DNA of 64,000 nt from Tomocerus qinae (taxonomy: Eukaryota > Arthropoda > Collembola > Entomobryomorpha > Tomoceridae), in NCBI GenBank assembly GCA_020055645.1, contig CM034550.1:14273001-14337000 (forward strand), written 5' to 3'. The first letter of the stretch is position 1. Each line of letters starts with the position of its first letter. The translations under genes were made by a program, and so were the position numbers. Under the pieces are notes generated by a model. The model did not search any database and was not told the origin of the DNA. It saw nothing but the letters and a program-made list of their open reading frames with translations. Shown here piece by piece: positions 22,230 to 35,675 of the stretch.

Positions 22230-25224
22230 TTTAAAGTAATTTTGTCTTTCTAATGTCAAAAAACCGAAGAACAAATACACTAATAACACAAAAGTTAAAA
22301 TTTGGGGAAACTTGACTAATTGTGGAGTAGATGAATGTTTATGAACATGTGAACCACAAATAACTTCTCTGGGAGACTGAGTAGATGACAGTTAAAAATT
22401 GTCATAAATATGGGACACAGCAGGGAAGCTAAAGACCTAAGTCAACTTCATAATCAGTATCGTATCAGCTCATTAAAGCACTCACTTTTACCTATTGCAT
22501 ACTAACTACAAACATCTATCCAATCACCCAATAGATTCATATGCAATAACCAAAATGTAAACGAAGTCACTGGGATATATGTATGTAGGGTGGAGTGACA
22601 TAATGAATCTCCTACTTCCCGTTATATCATTAGGTAGTTACAAAAGCAAGAGTGCAAACACTAAGCTATATCTTTAAAATCTTTTGCATCAGTTCTGAAA
22701 GGGAGTTACAACACAATCACCAAATTCTGTTGTACCATATAAGTATAAGGTGCAGTTGCATAAAACTATACCGACACAAAAGAACTACCATATACAAAAA
22801 AATTCTTTGATGTAGATGGTACAAGTCATAACATTGGAATTAAATTGGTCGGATAACATTAAATTGCAGAAAATATTGTACTTCAGAAAATATTACCAAG
22901 ACCAGAGTATTGAAAAATTAAAGAGAGTATATTCTTTTAATTCATCTAAATGTGTAAGGTAATAGTTAACAATATTATACTATAATAAAAGACAATGGTA
23001 CTATTGCTTTTGTTAGTATTATTCCAATTTATTTACTTCCTATGAATGTACTATGCCTAGTATAGCTAGAAACTGTCATTTTCACGATAATAATTTACTT
23101 AGAGTAAACACATTAAATCTAGTGATTCAAGGAACAGTTACGACCGGATATTAGCCTATGATGCAATACGTATGCATCTAATAACACATTTCGTTAAAAA
23201 TAGGTTTGTGTGTATAATACACTTTATGTCAATAGTCTTTTCACATATTATTATGTCATTACTAGATTGTCTCCATTCAAACTGCAATACGTCATTTGAG
23301 TCAATGCTTTGTACTATTATCATAGTATGCATCGATATTAATGTCAAAAACAAGTAGCATTTCCTCAAGTTGGAAGTTGCAATGTCCTTAATGAAATACA
23401 TGAATGAATTGTGAATATTTTAAAAAATACAACCTTATACCTTACACTTATATATTTTATAGATGATGAAACTAGTACATAGAAGTTATTCATGCATTCA
23501 TTTTATATTGTATTTGAAGTATGATGAATGTCAATAGAATTTACTAGGTTGCTGATTCATACTCACGTAGTACGTGCACAGTACAAAAGATTTAGTATTC
23601 TCAAACATCTAGTGTAATAATCTTTAAGTACAGGTGCATTATTGTAGCGCAGTAAAAGAGGGTCTGTCTCGATACGCTCTTGTTAAGCAAGCATACAATA
23701 GAAAACTTAAATACCTAATCGGCTTAGAGTTTTCATTGACGTTTTGTGTGGCATGACAAAAGCAATGAGAAGTTATTAAGTTATTGCTACTAATAATGGA
23801 ATTAGGATGTATGAGAGTATGATTGGATGTTTCTATGCGCTCAAATCCACGAGGAGTGGGTTATTTTCTACCTGTAATCTTGAAATTGACGTCTAACGTC
23901 CGTGCTATATTCATAATCTCGAGTCACACTCTTGATAGTACAGTAATCATTTAACGAGCAAGCTAGAAAACGTATAACCTGTACCCGTATTATCTTTAGT
24001 GTTGAAGAAGGAAGTGTTAAGGCATAATAATGTATAATGTGGAGAGACACGCAATGAGTGGGGATTTTCGTTTGTGGTGAATCATTCTTTTAAGTATGGA
24101 CCTAATTGGTTATCGGAGCTATTTCCTTTCTTTTATTGCTCTTTATAAGTTTCACTCTTTGCTGTATGCCACTTCTTGAGAAACAATACTAATTGTTCGC
24201 GTGTTTCACATTCAGAACTCGTAAAAGTCTTCTCCGTTTGTCTGTTGGCTTGCTTACTCATCTTTCGGCATTTCTTAATGAGCATACTGCACGTGCACAA
24301 AATTTTTAGTATCTTAGTGTACTTAATATCAATACAGAATAGAATACATATCTGTGTAGCTATAAAACGTACTACGTACTTTTATGTTTCAGGTTCTACA
24401 GGTTTTTATAGTATAAATGTACATAAACAGGTATGTACTACAATATTGATTAAGTAAGTATAAATTCGACCACAATTTGCGCGTAAAAATGCTTTTTATC
24501 TGATGTCATCTCTTTGAAACAATTTTTATAACCCTAAGATGGTAGAGGAGATGCTAAAATCATGTTTTTTTAAAATTAGTACATGTATGTGTGAACTGTA
24601 ACGGTCAGTTAATACATATAATAGTAAAAATTGCGATTGAATTGTGAATATCAAGCATTTTGGTGATTGACTTGGAGTAGAGTGTTTATTAGCATATGTG
24701 TATATGTTACAGACTGTGTTAAAACATAGGTAAATACATTTTACTTGGTAATTTTCGAAATTACAATTATTAAAGTCTGATTTCTACTTCTATACATTGT
24801 TGTGAAACTACTTATGTAAGTACACCAGAAATTATGTAGATATTTGTGGTAATTGTTATGCGTAGGTAGGTATTTAAGTATATCACCTCGTAAAATCCAA
24901 GATACGCAAACAAGATACCATTTTCCTCAACTATAATATCCGGCGGGTGATGAGATAATGTGATAGTGAGTATTACTAAAAGCTACTAGAGAATAAATGC
25001 GTAAAATAAGTATTATGTTAAGTATGTGGGTTATCTAAATGCTAGTTAAGTAATATGATAAATATAGAGCTATACAATATCAAAAATTATAAGCATGGAT
25101 AACAATAAAAGGATTGTATAGTGTCTCTTCTGCAGTAGACAAAATTGCTACTTAACAAGTATTCCAAGGCACAAGGTAAGGCGAGGCACCTGAGATAACA
25201 ATAATGGCAAGAATTGTCAAAGTT
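22230..25224. other. Intergenic region
   Basis: Three kilobases with no exon that I can support. Short open frames here lack domain signals or matching splice partners. Confidence 0.5.
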
Positions 25225-28117
25225 TTAAAATAGTTCAACAGAATTATCAGCGTCTGCAACCATATTGCCCAAACATCTAACTATCTCTATATCAGAGCAC
25301 CTGAGCTTCAACTCCTTGAAAATAGTAGATATGTTTCTCCCCTCTAGAGTCTTGAACATAAAAACTTTAGTTTCTATTTCTGTCAGGATTGATCCGATGT
25401 AAGTTAGTAAACTATCGTCTGACTCATAAAATCGATCATGGCATAAGGTGTCAAAATTTCGGAAAAAATCTCCTTGATAAGCCGGACCAAGGAGATTCTT
25501 TTTGTCAATGTTAAAAATTGTTACATAATTCTGATCTTTAGGATTTAGCAAGTCAAGTACGCTAAGTCGTTCCGGGATGCATAGTCCTATAAGTTTATAA
25601 TTTCTGATATGTGTTTGAACAAGAATTCCTCTATGCCATCGCAAAAGTTTCCAATGTTTGTCGGGATAGCAAGGTACAAATGGCGTAAGTGCTGTGAGAA
25701 TAGCTGCAACTTTCGATTTATTTTTTTCTTCTGAGCAAATGACGATGCGGCGACCGATCAGAATTGAAAATAGAATATGGTGAGCTACATTGTGATAGCG
25801 ACGGAAGAACTTCAGGAGTCCATATCCCGGACGACCTCTCACTAGCTTTTCGCTAACACATTCCCACCAAGGCACTTTTTTAATTAGAATCTCTTCTGAT
25901 GGTAGTTGCAAAGCTGCTACTGTTGTGGTTTCGGAAGACATATCATCATCTGAGCTGAATGAACTCACGCTGTTTCTACTCATTTGCATTGTGCTGTCGG
26001 AAGAAAATGACGTTTTCTGAGAACGCGACTCAGGTTTAGGAATGCATGAGGTATCAATCGTTGCATTATTGTTTTCTGCTGCGTTACAGTTTTCTACAGA
26101 ACCAAATGCTGAAGCATAGCTGCTGCTTTCATTAGTATTGTCCTACAGATAGAATTAAATGTTTAGAATTTTAGATTTTTAAAACGTAGATTAGATTATT
26201 TACGTAGATTTATCCATTCAATTTGCTTACCCTACTGGGAAGGTTACCATCAGAATCGTCTTCGGATATCGTGTGATAAGATCCAGAACCATTATCCGAT
26301 ACAACAGGAATATTTGAATGAAGTTTATCAACAATGCTGCAAAGATCATTTGTGAACAAGGAACTCGTATAAATATTTTCTTTTCCGTTCGTAGTATAGC
26401 TCTTCGTTTCACAATTTTCATTTTCTTCCTGTGCATTAGAATGCAGACTAGTTGAAGAGTTTTGAAAATCAGACATCGAGCATAAATCAGGGGTTGAAGC
26501 TTCCGGGTTGAAATTGACATTTTGATTATTGAGTTTACAACTTTTACGAAAATCCGACGTGAGAGCATCCATTTCAGTAAAAATTATATCCCGAGAGCAT
26601 TGCTTATGAACAGCCATGAGTTTCCAAACAAGAACTACAGTTCCTAATTGACCCAAAGTAGTCAAAGGTCGTAGCAATTCTCCTTTGATTTTTAATGGAT
26701 GAAGCAGAGGAACTTCTATTGCTTCAGAAAAGTTGGAAGCTACTGGGTGAGGTGATATTGGAATTTTCATTTTTTCCAGTAGTTTGGTAACAATTGGAGC
26801 ATCAGGATTACTATCCAGTAGTGTGCAAACTTCTTCTATTTCCGACTCTACGGTTGAGTCATTATCCTAATTTATAAATTAAAATCATTTTTACGGATAA
26901 TTCAAAAATAATATACCGTAAAACTAAACTTTGACTACGCTTACAGCATTTTTAACGATTCTGAGTATGTTTTCAATCTCAGAGTACTGATGTGCTATTT
27001 GATTAAGCGTTATCGCATCAGGATCTTCTTGCCCTTCTCCAACCTCAAAAGAAAAAATATCAGGATCTCGATCTTCGTGTTTTGGAATAAAGTCTTGAAG
27101 AAATGTTTCTTTGGCACAACTGAGCTTATCGAGGTATTGCGACAATTCGTTGGCGAACCATTTCCGATTTGCTTGTTTAAGAATTTTGGAGTACTGCAAT
27201 AAATTGAATCACGTTACATATTATGTAGGCAAGAGTGTATTATAGTATTTTTTTCTGTTCAACTGTCAACTGTCTTGTAAAATTAACTTACCCGATCAAA
27301 CTCAGAGATTAAAACATTAATCAATTTGTTTAACTTGATGTGATCTTTTGAAACATATCCAAAGCAAAATGGTCTGACAAATCCCCGAGCTTTTATGTCG
27401 TACAATGTAAAGTATTGCATGAATACATGAACATTATTAAAGATATTTTTCCTCATCACTTGTGTATCCCCACAAATTTTGAAGTGACCCCTAAAATTCA
27501 AAAAAGTAGTAAATATTTGGAATGGAAATGACAAATACAAAACATAATGTAAAAAGAAAAGGAATTAAAACCATAATAATATTAAACTTACACTGTATTC
27601 ACTTGATAATCCGTCGACATTAAATGGACAGCTAGAGAACTAAGATTTATATCAGTCTTTGAAGGGGCATTAAACGGAATCGTGCATAATGGTACAGGTC
27701 CTTCTAACTCGGAAAATTCGGCTATTACAATAAAGTCATGGTCGGAATCCTCAGTGTTCTAAAATCATACAAAAAGGCTCCGTCATTTTAAATATCTACT
27801 TTAAATAAAATACTGGGTCGTCCATTTTAAATGATTGTAGTTCAATTTTAATTCTGTTCAATCAAGTAGAATAATATCGTTGTTACCTGCATCAACGGCA
27901 CAGACGTTTCTTCAATGACTTGAAATTCTTGCGGAAGATTTGATGATACATAATTTGCTTCATTTAGATATGATGCAGAATAGCTTCCTTGTTGGTACTG
28001 GACATCTAGAGCATCCACTGGGGAAATAAATTCGGCGTAAGTTAATGACATATTATTTCCTCTCGCGGAGTCCTCTCGATTCGTCTCTGCAGCGTTTAGG
28101 GCAGATGACACAGTCAT
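25225..28117 (-). CDS. SMCR8: SMCR8 homologue (longin/DENN protein, C9orf72 partner)
   Basis: Predicted 799 aa from six exons on minus: 28117-27887, 27758-27592, 27490-27292, 27193-26945, 26866-26231, 26142-25225 (2400 nt). In animals SMCR8 forms a complex with C9orf72 and WDR41 that acts in autophagy and lysosome signalling as a small-GTPase GAP. Support: the N-terminal longin-type segment DFIVIAEFSELEGPVPLCTI (about residues 82-102); ARGFVRPFCFGYVS near residue 170, where the Arg is a candidate for the arginine finger described in human SMCR8; a helical region through residue 215; a Ser/Asn-rich linker; and a C-terminal DENN part with GRRIVICSEEKNKSKV, LLRWHRGI and ERLSVLDLL. The acceptor at 28136 shows that a 5' leader exon lies upstream; ATG 28117 is the first in frame. 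Vertebrate SMCR8 is somewhat longer, mostly in the linker. Confidence 0.85.
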
Positions 28118-28135
28118 CGGTGGCTTCTTATAGGT

Positions 28136-29828
28136 CTATAAGGGGTAAAATAAATTCAACATTATCACAGTAAACACGACAAACCAAAAGCCAATATAGT
28201 AATATAAAATAATTTTCAACAAATAATCATAACTTGTTAATTCCTATTCTTGATTCTATTTTACCCTTTTTGATTATTGTTTTTGTTGAAAATTTGGACT
28301 GAATGAAACTACCTGGTAAGAAGTATTTGTATGTTGGCTTCAATTTTGGAATACTTTTAGTAAAATTTTTGGAGAATTTAAGTCAGAATCTTTGTTTCGT
28401 CGATAAAATTCCTGTTTCTCTGTCGTGGTTTCAGCTGTTTGTGAATGACAGTCATTTAAGTAAACAAACTCTGGGAATTCAAAGGCAACAAATACATCCT
28501 TTAAATGTCACTATTTGGACGAATTGTCATGCAATTAGCTATTATTTACTTCCTGAAAAGTGTGTCCAATTATCTAAAATAAGTAGGTCTTCGCAGCTCA
28601 CACATCCCTAATAATTTATTTTGTTTTGTGTTCAATGGTCAAAAGGCGCGCACGAAAGCTCACACGTAGTCATATGTACTATTATGGGATTTCTGTGCCA
28701 CGAGTTGGTTTTTATTGCCTCTCAAGATCAAGTGCTTCGTAAATTTTAATCTGTTTGTGACAGTTTATGTAATTTACTTCAATTAATTGTAATTTCTGCA
28801 AATAGATCTATTATTGCTTAGTTTGTATTCGTTAAATCAGCAATACTACACAAAAGTTGGAATCTAGGCACACATAAATGTAATAGTTTCATATACAGCT
28901 TTAATATATAGCGCACTTGCATATACACATTACATAACTTCATTGATTCATTTACACAATAAGCTTCTAAGCGATTGATTAAAATAAACAAAAACACTTA
29001 CTGCTGATAAAATACGGACTACAAATTAATTTTGAAACCCCAAAAAATAGGTGTTGTTTACATAATGTTCATATTTTTTACTTTTTATCAAATAAAAATG
29101 TAATTTGTTTTGTTACCGCAAACGCGTATATATTTACTAAATAAATGCTGTGCTTGCTTCGTGTTAATGAAAGAACGTTTTGGTTAAATACACAGATAAC
29201 TATTGTCACCTAGCGTTTGCTTCGGGGGTCCTTTGACGTGCAATGAATAAATCGGCATTATTTTTCACAAATATCGTAACTTTAACTCATAGGGTTCTTT
29301 ACGTAAGCGTATTTTTTAACTATTTATAAAAAATGTACAGTAGTTTGCTTTTAATTATGCTACTTAAATCATTCATTACCACTGTTATTACTGTTATGTT
29401 GCATGATTCATGATTTATTGGCTTACCTTGTGTATTAGCTATGTACATACTTTTTGGCAGTTAGACTTACTTAAAGGTATGTAATTTATAGTAAATTATT
29501 TGCGAAAAAATGTAAAATTATTGATTGATGAAATTAATTGATCTATGACTGAAAATACTTTTATTCTGTCATGTTGCATGCAATTGTCAATGTAATATAT
29601 ATATTGGTTGTTTGTCTTTGTTAAAAGCTAGGAGTTATTTACGAAATTGTATTGGTGTCAATTTTGTTTGCAATAAATATTTAAACAAATAATAGTAATA
29701 TTTTATTTTATAGTTTGTTGCTCATATTTATATTATACACATCTTCAGTTTTATGTTATGTACTGAATTAAATAGGTATGGGAGAGTTGCAATTAATGTA
29801 AAATGTGATGTAACTGTTACAGAGAAAA
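28136..29828. other. Intergenic region between divergent SMCR8 and SSADH genes
   Basis: A 1.7-kb interval that must carry both promoters and at least one 5' leader exon for each gene (spliced acceptors abut both start regions). I could not place a TATA box. No mobile element was recognised. Confidence 0.5.
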
Positions 29829-32800
29829 ATGTCGTTCGTAGCCCCATCAATAACTCGTTCAATTCATGAAAAAGCCCTAATCGGTGGAAACTGGGTTTCA
29901 GCCAAATCCGGTGCTACTTTTGATGTCTTGAATCCAGCTACAGATGAACTTATCGCATCTATTCCAGATATGGACGGTGAAGACACTGAATTGGCGATTC
30001 AGGCAGCAGCTAAAGCGTTTGAAACTTGGAAAGATACAACTGCTAAAGTTAGTGTGTTCAATACTCATAAAAATTCTATTCAATTTGAGCTTCCAATTCA
30101 CATTATGATTTATTGTCGTGAAGTACAGGGTTAGTCATTTACGACAGTATAAGATTTTTACATGTACTCTAATTTTAAATACAAATGCCTGTCACCAGTT
30201 CCTACTACTCCATTCTGCTTTCCCAGTAAGTCGCATTGGGGTAATGCTTGCAACCTCGGCGACAATTGTTGCCTTCAGTTCAGCAATGTCATGAGCTCTG
30301 GTTTCGAAAATGTCAACTTAAAATGGCCCAAAGGAAAAAATGCCAATTAACTAAATGCCAATTTTCCATCCTCAGGTCTGTCCATTGACAGAAGGTAAGA
30401 GAACTTCGATTAACGTCATTATTCGGTCCATTCAGTCATTCGTCCTCTTTCGTCCCCTTTCGTCCTCTTTCGTCCTCTTTCGTCCTCTTTCGTCCTCTTT
30501 CGTCCTCATTCGTCCTCTTTCGTCCTCTTTCGTCCTCTTTCGTCCTCATTCGTCCTCTTTCGTCCTCATTCGTCCCTTTCGTTCCAATTTGGTCCAATTA
30601 AGTCATTCGTCCTCTTTAGTCCTCATTCGTCTCCAGTAACACAGGTGATTGAAGAGGATGGAGATAATTCGGAGCAACAATCAGGGGAAAGCCAAAGAAG
30701 CGGATAAGACGCATTTTTAAATGCAGCAAATTTCGGCCTTATCGGTTGCACATCTTCCAGCCCTTACATCTGGAGATTCAGAAAGAGAACTTCTGTCATT
30801 GGGCAGGCCTGCGGATGGAAAACGATGAAAATTTTTGAAAATTGATTTCCTTTGGGGCAATCTTAAGGCAAGCTTTAAGGAAATCAAAGATCAAGACATT
30901 GCTGTACTGAAGGCAAGTATTTTCGCCGAGGTGCAAGGATTACCCTGAAGCAACTCTTAGCGTTCGACTTAACATGGGAAACCCAATGGAGCAGTAGGTA
31001 CATAAACGGGTCACATGAGTGTTTATAAAATTTATGAAGTACATGTTAAAATCCTATATTGTCTTAAATGACTAACCCTGTATTTCACAAAATATGCCAT
31101 GCAAAAAAAAAATCAAGCATCATTTGAGTAACCAATCTATTAAGACTGTACTTTACTTAATGTTATTATATAGGAGCGTTCACTACTATTACGATCTTGG
31201 TACAATCTCGTCATTGCTAAGCAAAATGAAATGGCCCAATTATTAACTTTGGAAAATGGAAAACCTTTAAAAGAATCCATAGGAGAAATAATTTACAGTG
31301 CTGACTATTTGGAATTTTACGCTGAAGAAGCCAAAAGAATATTTGTAAGAATTCACAACTTTAAATAGACATTTTTTATTTTTGCTACCCATATTCATGT
31401 AATCCGTGGAAGATATTAGTTCTTTAGCTAACTGTTCTTATAAAAATTCCGACCATTGCTTTATACATAGGGAGAAGTTCTACAAAGTTCGGTGAAATCA
31501 AAAGAAATGGTTTTAATTAAACAGCCTGTCGGTGTCGTGGGAATGCTAACTCCGGTACGTAATACTAATTTGGTGTGAAGCGGTATAAATGGTCATAAAT
31601 GATGCAATAAAGATAAAATGTGATAACTAATTTCTGATTATGGTCTTTAGTGGAACTTTCCTGTGGCGATGATTGCTAGAAAAGCAGCTGCAGCATTAGC
31701 TGCCGGATGTACAGTCGTCATTAAGGTAATTACATAAAATTTTCACAAACTGAATTAAATAACTTTCTACGAATTAAATTGGATAATGAATCTTGACAAT
31801 GATGGTAATTTTGGTCTTCGCATATTTTCAGCCTGCTGAAGATACGCCTCTCTCCGCCGTTTTGCTTGCAAAAATTGCTGAAGAAGCTAATATACCAGCA
31901 GGTGTTATAAATGTCGTCACCGCAAGCAGGAAAAACTCGCCAATTGTTGGGCAAAAGCTTTGCAGCAGTCCTGATGTCGCTGCACTTTCATTTACAGGTC
32001 TAAATGAATATTTTCTTTATTATCTTTTGATGAATCTCCGTTTTTAAATTCTAATGAATTCTTATGATATAAATACAGGTTCAACTGGGGTTGGAAAAAT
32101 TCTATATCAACAGTGTTCATCAACAATCAAAAGATTATCCTTAGAACTAGGAGGCAATGCTCCTTTCATCATATTTGAATCAGCTGACTTGGATAAAGCA
32201 GTAGAAGCAGTAATGGCTTCAAAATTCCGATGCAGTGGTCAAGTAAATTAGATATATGAAATGTACATAAATTATTAAATGTGCAATGCAAATTAACTAA
32301 TTTAGTAATTATTTTTATTTTTGTAGACATGCGTATGTACGAATCGTATATTTGTTCATGAGAACATTATTGGACAATTTGTCCCAAAACTTAAAGATGC
32401 AATGTCAACCTTAAATTGTGGAAACGGCATGGATGGTGCTGTTAATCAGGGTCCATTGATCAATAAAACACAACAGCAAAGAGTGAGTCAACATTTACGA
32501 CTTAAAATGTTTATAACATTTTCTAGAGATGATATCTTCATTTTGTACTATATTTTAGGTTTTATCCCTTGTTAAAGATGCTATAAGTAAAGGTGCGAAA
32601 GTAGAAATAGGGGGCGAGGATCATTCTTTGGGAAAATCATTTGTTCAACCAACTCTTCTAACAAACGTTAACAAATCCATGAACCTCTACAGTGAAGAAA
32701 TATTTGGACCTGTAGCAAGTGTATTCAGGTTATACTTAATTACTATTACACACTCGTTGTATTTTGCTATAAATATCTGATGAAATAACGTTAAATGCAG

Positions 32801-33146
32801 TTTTAAAACGGAAGAGGAAGTAATTGCAGCCGCCAATGACACAAGAAGTGGTCTTGCTTCTTATTTTTTCAGTAATGATTTGTCTCAGATTCGCAGAGTT
32901 TCTAAAAGCCTTCAGTACGGAATGGTAAAATCCAAATACTATTAAATTAAAATGCAGATAATATTAATTTGAAGGATTTAAATGTATTATTTTTTGTTTT
33001 AGGTTGGGATCAACGAAGGAATATTGTCATCAGCTGACGCTGCCTTCGGAGGGATAAAAGAGAGTGGTTTTGGGCGAGAGGGTTCTAGACACGGATTGGA
33101 TGACTACCTGCAGATAAAATATTTGTGTTTTGGAAACCTAACATAA
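29829..33146 (+). CDS. ALDH5A1: Succinate-semialdehyde dehydrogenase (ALDH5 family)
   Basis: NAD-dependent oxidation of succinate semialdehyde to succinate, the last step of the GABA shunt, normally in mitochondria. Ten exons: 29829-30047, 31174-31344, 31471-31554, 31651-31725, 31832-31997, 32079-32242, 32327-32482, 32559-32728, 32801-32924, 33003-33146; 1473 nt, 490 aa. Motifs: [36 protein letters not shown] (cofactor fold), [14 protein letters not shown] with the general-base Glu, and SGQTCVCTN with the catalytic Cys. The C-x-C pair matches the redox loop of animal SSADH. EEIFGPV and [16 protein letters not shown] near the end are also family signatures. No mitochondrial presequence is visible after [19 protein letters not shown] acceptor at 29822 just upstream, with no stop between, allows an upstream exon to supply one. 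Intron 1 (1.1 kb) holds a mobile element. Confidence 0.93.
30126..31080. mobile_element. TA-flanked non-autonomous element in SSADH intron 1
   Basis: The left end CAGGGTTAGTCATTTACGAC and the right end (complement of CAGGGTTAGTCATTTAAGAC) form inverted repeats of about 40 bp that continue through ATGTACT/ACATGT. TA flanks both ends, as in Tc1/mariner-type insertions. The 955-bp interior encodes no transposase and carries a pyrimidine-rich minisatellite. Confidence 0.8.
30441..30580. repeat. 10-bp TTTCGTCCTC minisatellite
   Basis: About 12-14 tandem units of TTTCGTCCTC, with some ATTCGTCCTC variants, inside the mobile element of SSADH intron 1. Strong strand asymmetry: the plus strand is almost purely pyrimidine apart from the G. 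Confidence 0.9.
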
Positions 33147-35675
33147 CTATCTATTCCGACACAAAATCATCAAATGTAGTTGTAAGCAAAAAAGAAGGCA
33201 GCGATATAATCAACGAAATTAATCTAATAGTAAATATCTAAGTAATTATAATTAATAGGTAGACCAATTTGTTAAAATTAAAATTAGGATACGCGAAATT
33301 GATAAAACAGACCATTCCATAGCCGTTATTTTGCTTGCAGCTGCCCCTAATGTAAAATTACAATTGCAAGATATGTTTGTAAATCTCCCCCTTGTTTTCC
33401 CGTTAAAGTTTCAAGACCAAGTTGTTAAAGCTGTGTCTGTAAATTGATATTATGTGTAGAAAGGTACAGTTGATATTTTTGCTTTGATTGTCTAATATTA
33501 ATGAACGAAACAAAGTATACACAGTCTTCCAGTTCTATAACTACAGATCACTCTTGCCATATACATTGAAGTACATGACATATATTGATGAATGAGCATT
33601 CCGTGTCCACCTGACTTATTAAAAATCCAGTCTTCCTACATAACTGCATGAGACAGTTGTATATAGACATACTAAAATAAATACACCATAATAATATATT
33701 AAAGATGTCCCCATATATCTAATATGCTATTGTTATGCAATATTATTCTTCCCTTACCTGTCTTCATTTAGCTTTCTATAGTACACGTTATGTAACTAGT
33801 ATCTAGGCTAATATATCTATTCGATTAGACAAGCGACAAGTACAGATAGTAGTAAACGGAAGAAATGAATGCATTCAAATAGAGACGAGGTAAAGACTCA
33901 CTGTCGTTACCTGAATGTCTTTATGTGCTATTGTGTAAATTGTAGCGACAAAAACAGGAAACAAAAACAGAAATCACAGTGGGAAGCTGGGAAGTACGCA
34001 CACACTACTAATATCATAAATTAATTAAAAAGTTACTACTATAATACGACATTAATTTATATTAGATCCATTAGCACACTTCTACCTTATGTACGTGTAC
34101 TTATCTGTTCTATCAAAATAGTACCTCTATTCTAAGTACAATAAAGTCAAACTTCTTGCTTGCAAATTAATAATTCGTTAAATTATTTTTTCACAATAAA
34201 TAGAGAATTTAATTCCATATGCAATAGAAATACAATCACGAATTTATACTATGACCTCTTTAATAGGTGCAAGATTAGCATGCAGTTGATTTTACTATGT
34301 CAATTTGTAGAATTTCGCTAAATACATAATTCGGCGAATTAAGTTGCTATTTTGGATGATGATATGATTAAGGATAGTGAAACAGATGCTGATTGTTTTT
34401 TAATTTATACCCAATAAATACAAAATATGGAACTTGTTTGTCTTTAACCATTAAAAATCTATCCATTCTCGTCTGAATTATTTAGACAATGTGAATTGCT
34501 ACTTTAGTCACGATTTTGAGATGATTATATGTATCTTGTATTGAATTGCATAGAAATAAATTGTAAGAAGCTGGTTAGAGAAAAATGAATGAAGAAATTA
34601 CATAATTGTGTTTACACCTGGACTGGATGTGTATAGAGTTGATTGGATGGTTAGTGAATCTATTATGTAGCTCAGGTATGCGTTTCCTTTCACCATCTAT
34701 CACTTATTCTGCATTAGTTAACTGCAGTTGTACACAAGAGAATTACATTTCTAAACGAAGGATATGAACCTTTACACGCCTTAGCAGACCAGACCTACAA
34801 TTTGCATAAAAATAAGATCTTCTCTTACAAAACAGGTTTTGCACTTCCGTGCCAATAATTAAGAAAATCCTTACCATTTGCCCAATTTTAAGAGAAACAT
34901 TTGAATTTATGACTTACTACTACCCTGTGACTCTAAGATAAATTCCTCCATGTTGTTGATCTAAGAAGATTATTAAATTATCATTTCACACTGTATACAT
35001 AACACGAGCAATTATACGAATATTAAATCAAGTATAATGAAACTGACATTGTTTTGTAGAGAAGTTAAAACTTTTTATTAATTTCCATTCAATACACGTG
35101 CAGTCTTGTGCACAATTGATCTGGCACTAAATAATAAACGTGCTGTAATATTTAGGCACACTTTACTATACATTAGGTCACAACCCGACCCCAGGAAAAA
35201 TGTACCTACATTAACACATGCATAATACATTAATGATTGTCTCTCCCTGAATTTCCATTGTAGATTGTTAAAAAGATTGCTATTATATCAAGTATACTAT
35301 ATAAATCTTCATTCTTACTACACGAAGGTATGTATAATGTCTCCTCGCGAATATTTAGCCGAAAGGGCAATTGAGACAACGCACTATAGATAACGGAAGG
35401 AAGGAAGGAAGATTGACTGCAAAATGCAAATGTAGTAACATAGGTAGGTATAACTCAAAATTGAATGAAGGTACGTGAAGACGATGATCTGACCAAAAGT
35501 TATATAAGATCTGCAAGCAATCGAATTACAACCTCATTTCTGTAATTCTTTTGCCAAGTCTTCATCGATTTTTACAATTGTGTACTTATTTTAGAATTTT
35601 TTGGGGATTGCAGTTAAAAATACTTGTGAGTGATATTCTAGTGTCTTTTTCTGTTGTTCTTTTTTATTTTCCACG
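33147..35675. other. Intergenic region with promoter of the first GMC gene
   Basis: About 2.5 kb without a supported exon. The right end holds the TATA box at 35501 and a 5' leader of about 140 nt. A short GGAA/AAGG microsatellite lies near 35396-35412. Confidence 0.5.
35501..35508 (+). promoter_or_regulatory. TATA box of GMC oxidoreductase gene 1
   Basis: TATATAAG at 35501, with an initiator-like TCATT near 35534, about 33 bp downstream and 140 bp before the ATG at 35676. The spacing is standard for a TATA promoter. Confidence 0.6.

Noticed and set aside
28303..28611. 102-aa plus-strand frame upstream of SMCR8
   Set aside because: No recognisable domain and no supporting splice structure. 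It lies in the shared upstream region of two divergent genes, where leader exons are expected.
30355..30639. Ser/Val/Leu/Arg-Pro repeat frame in SSADH intron 1
   Set aside because: It is a translation of the 10-bp minisatellite inside a non-autonomous mobile element.
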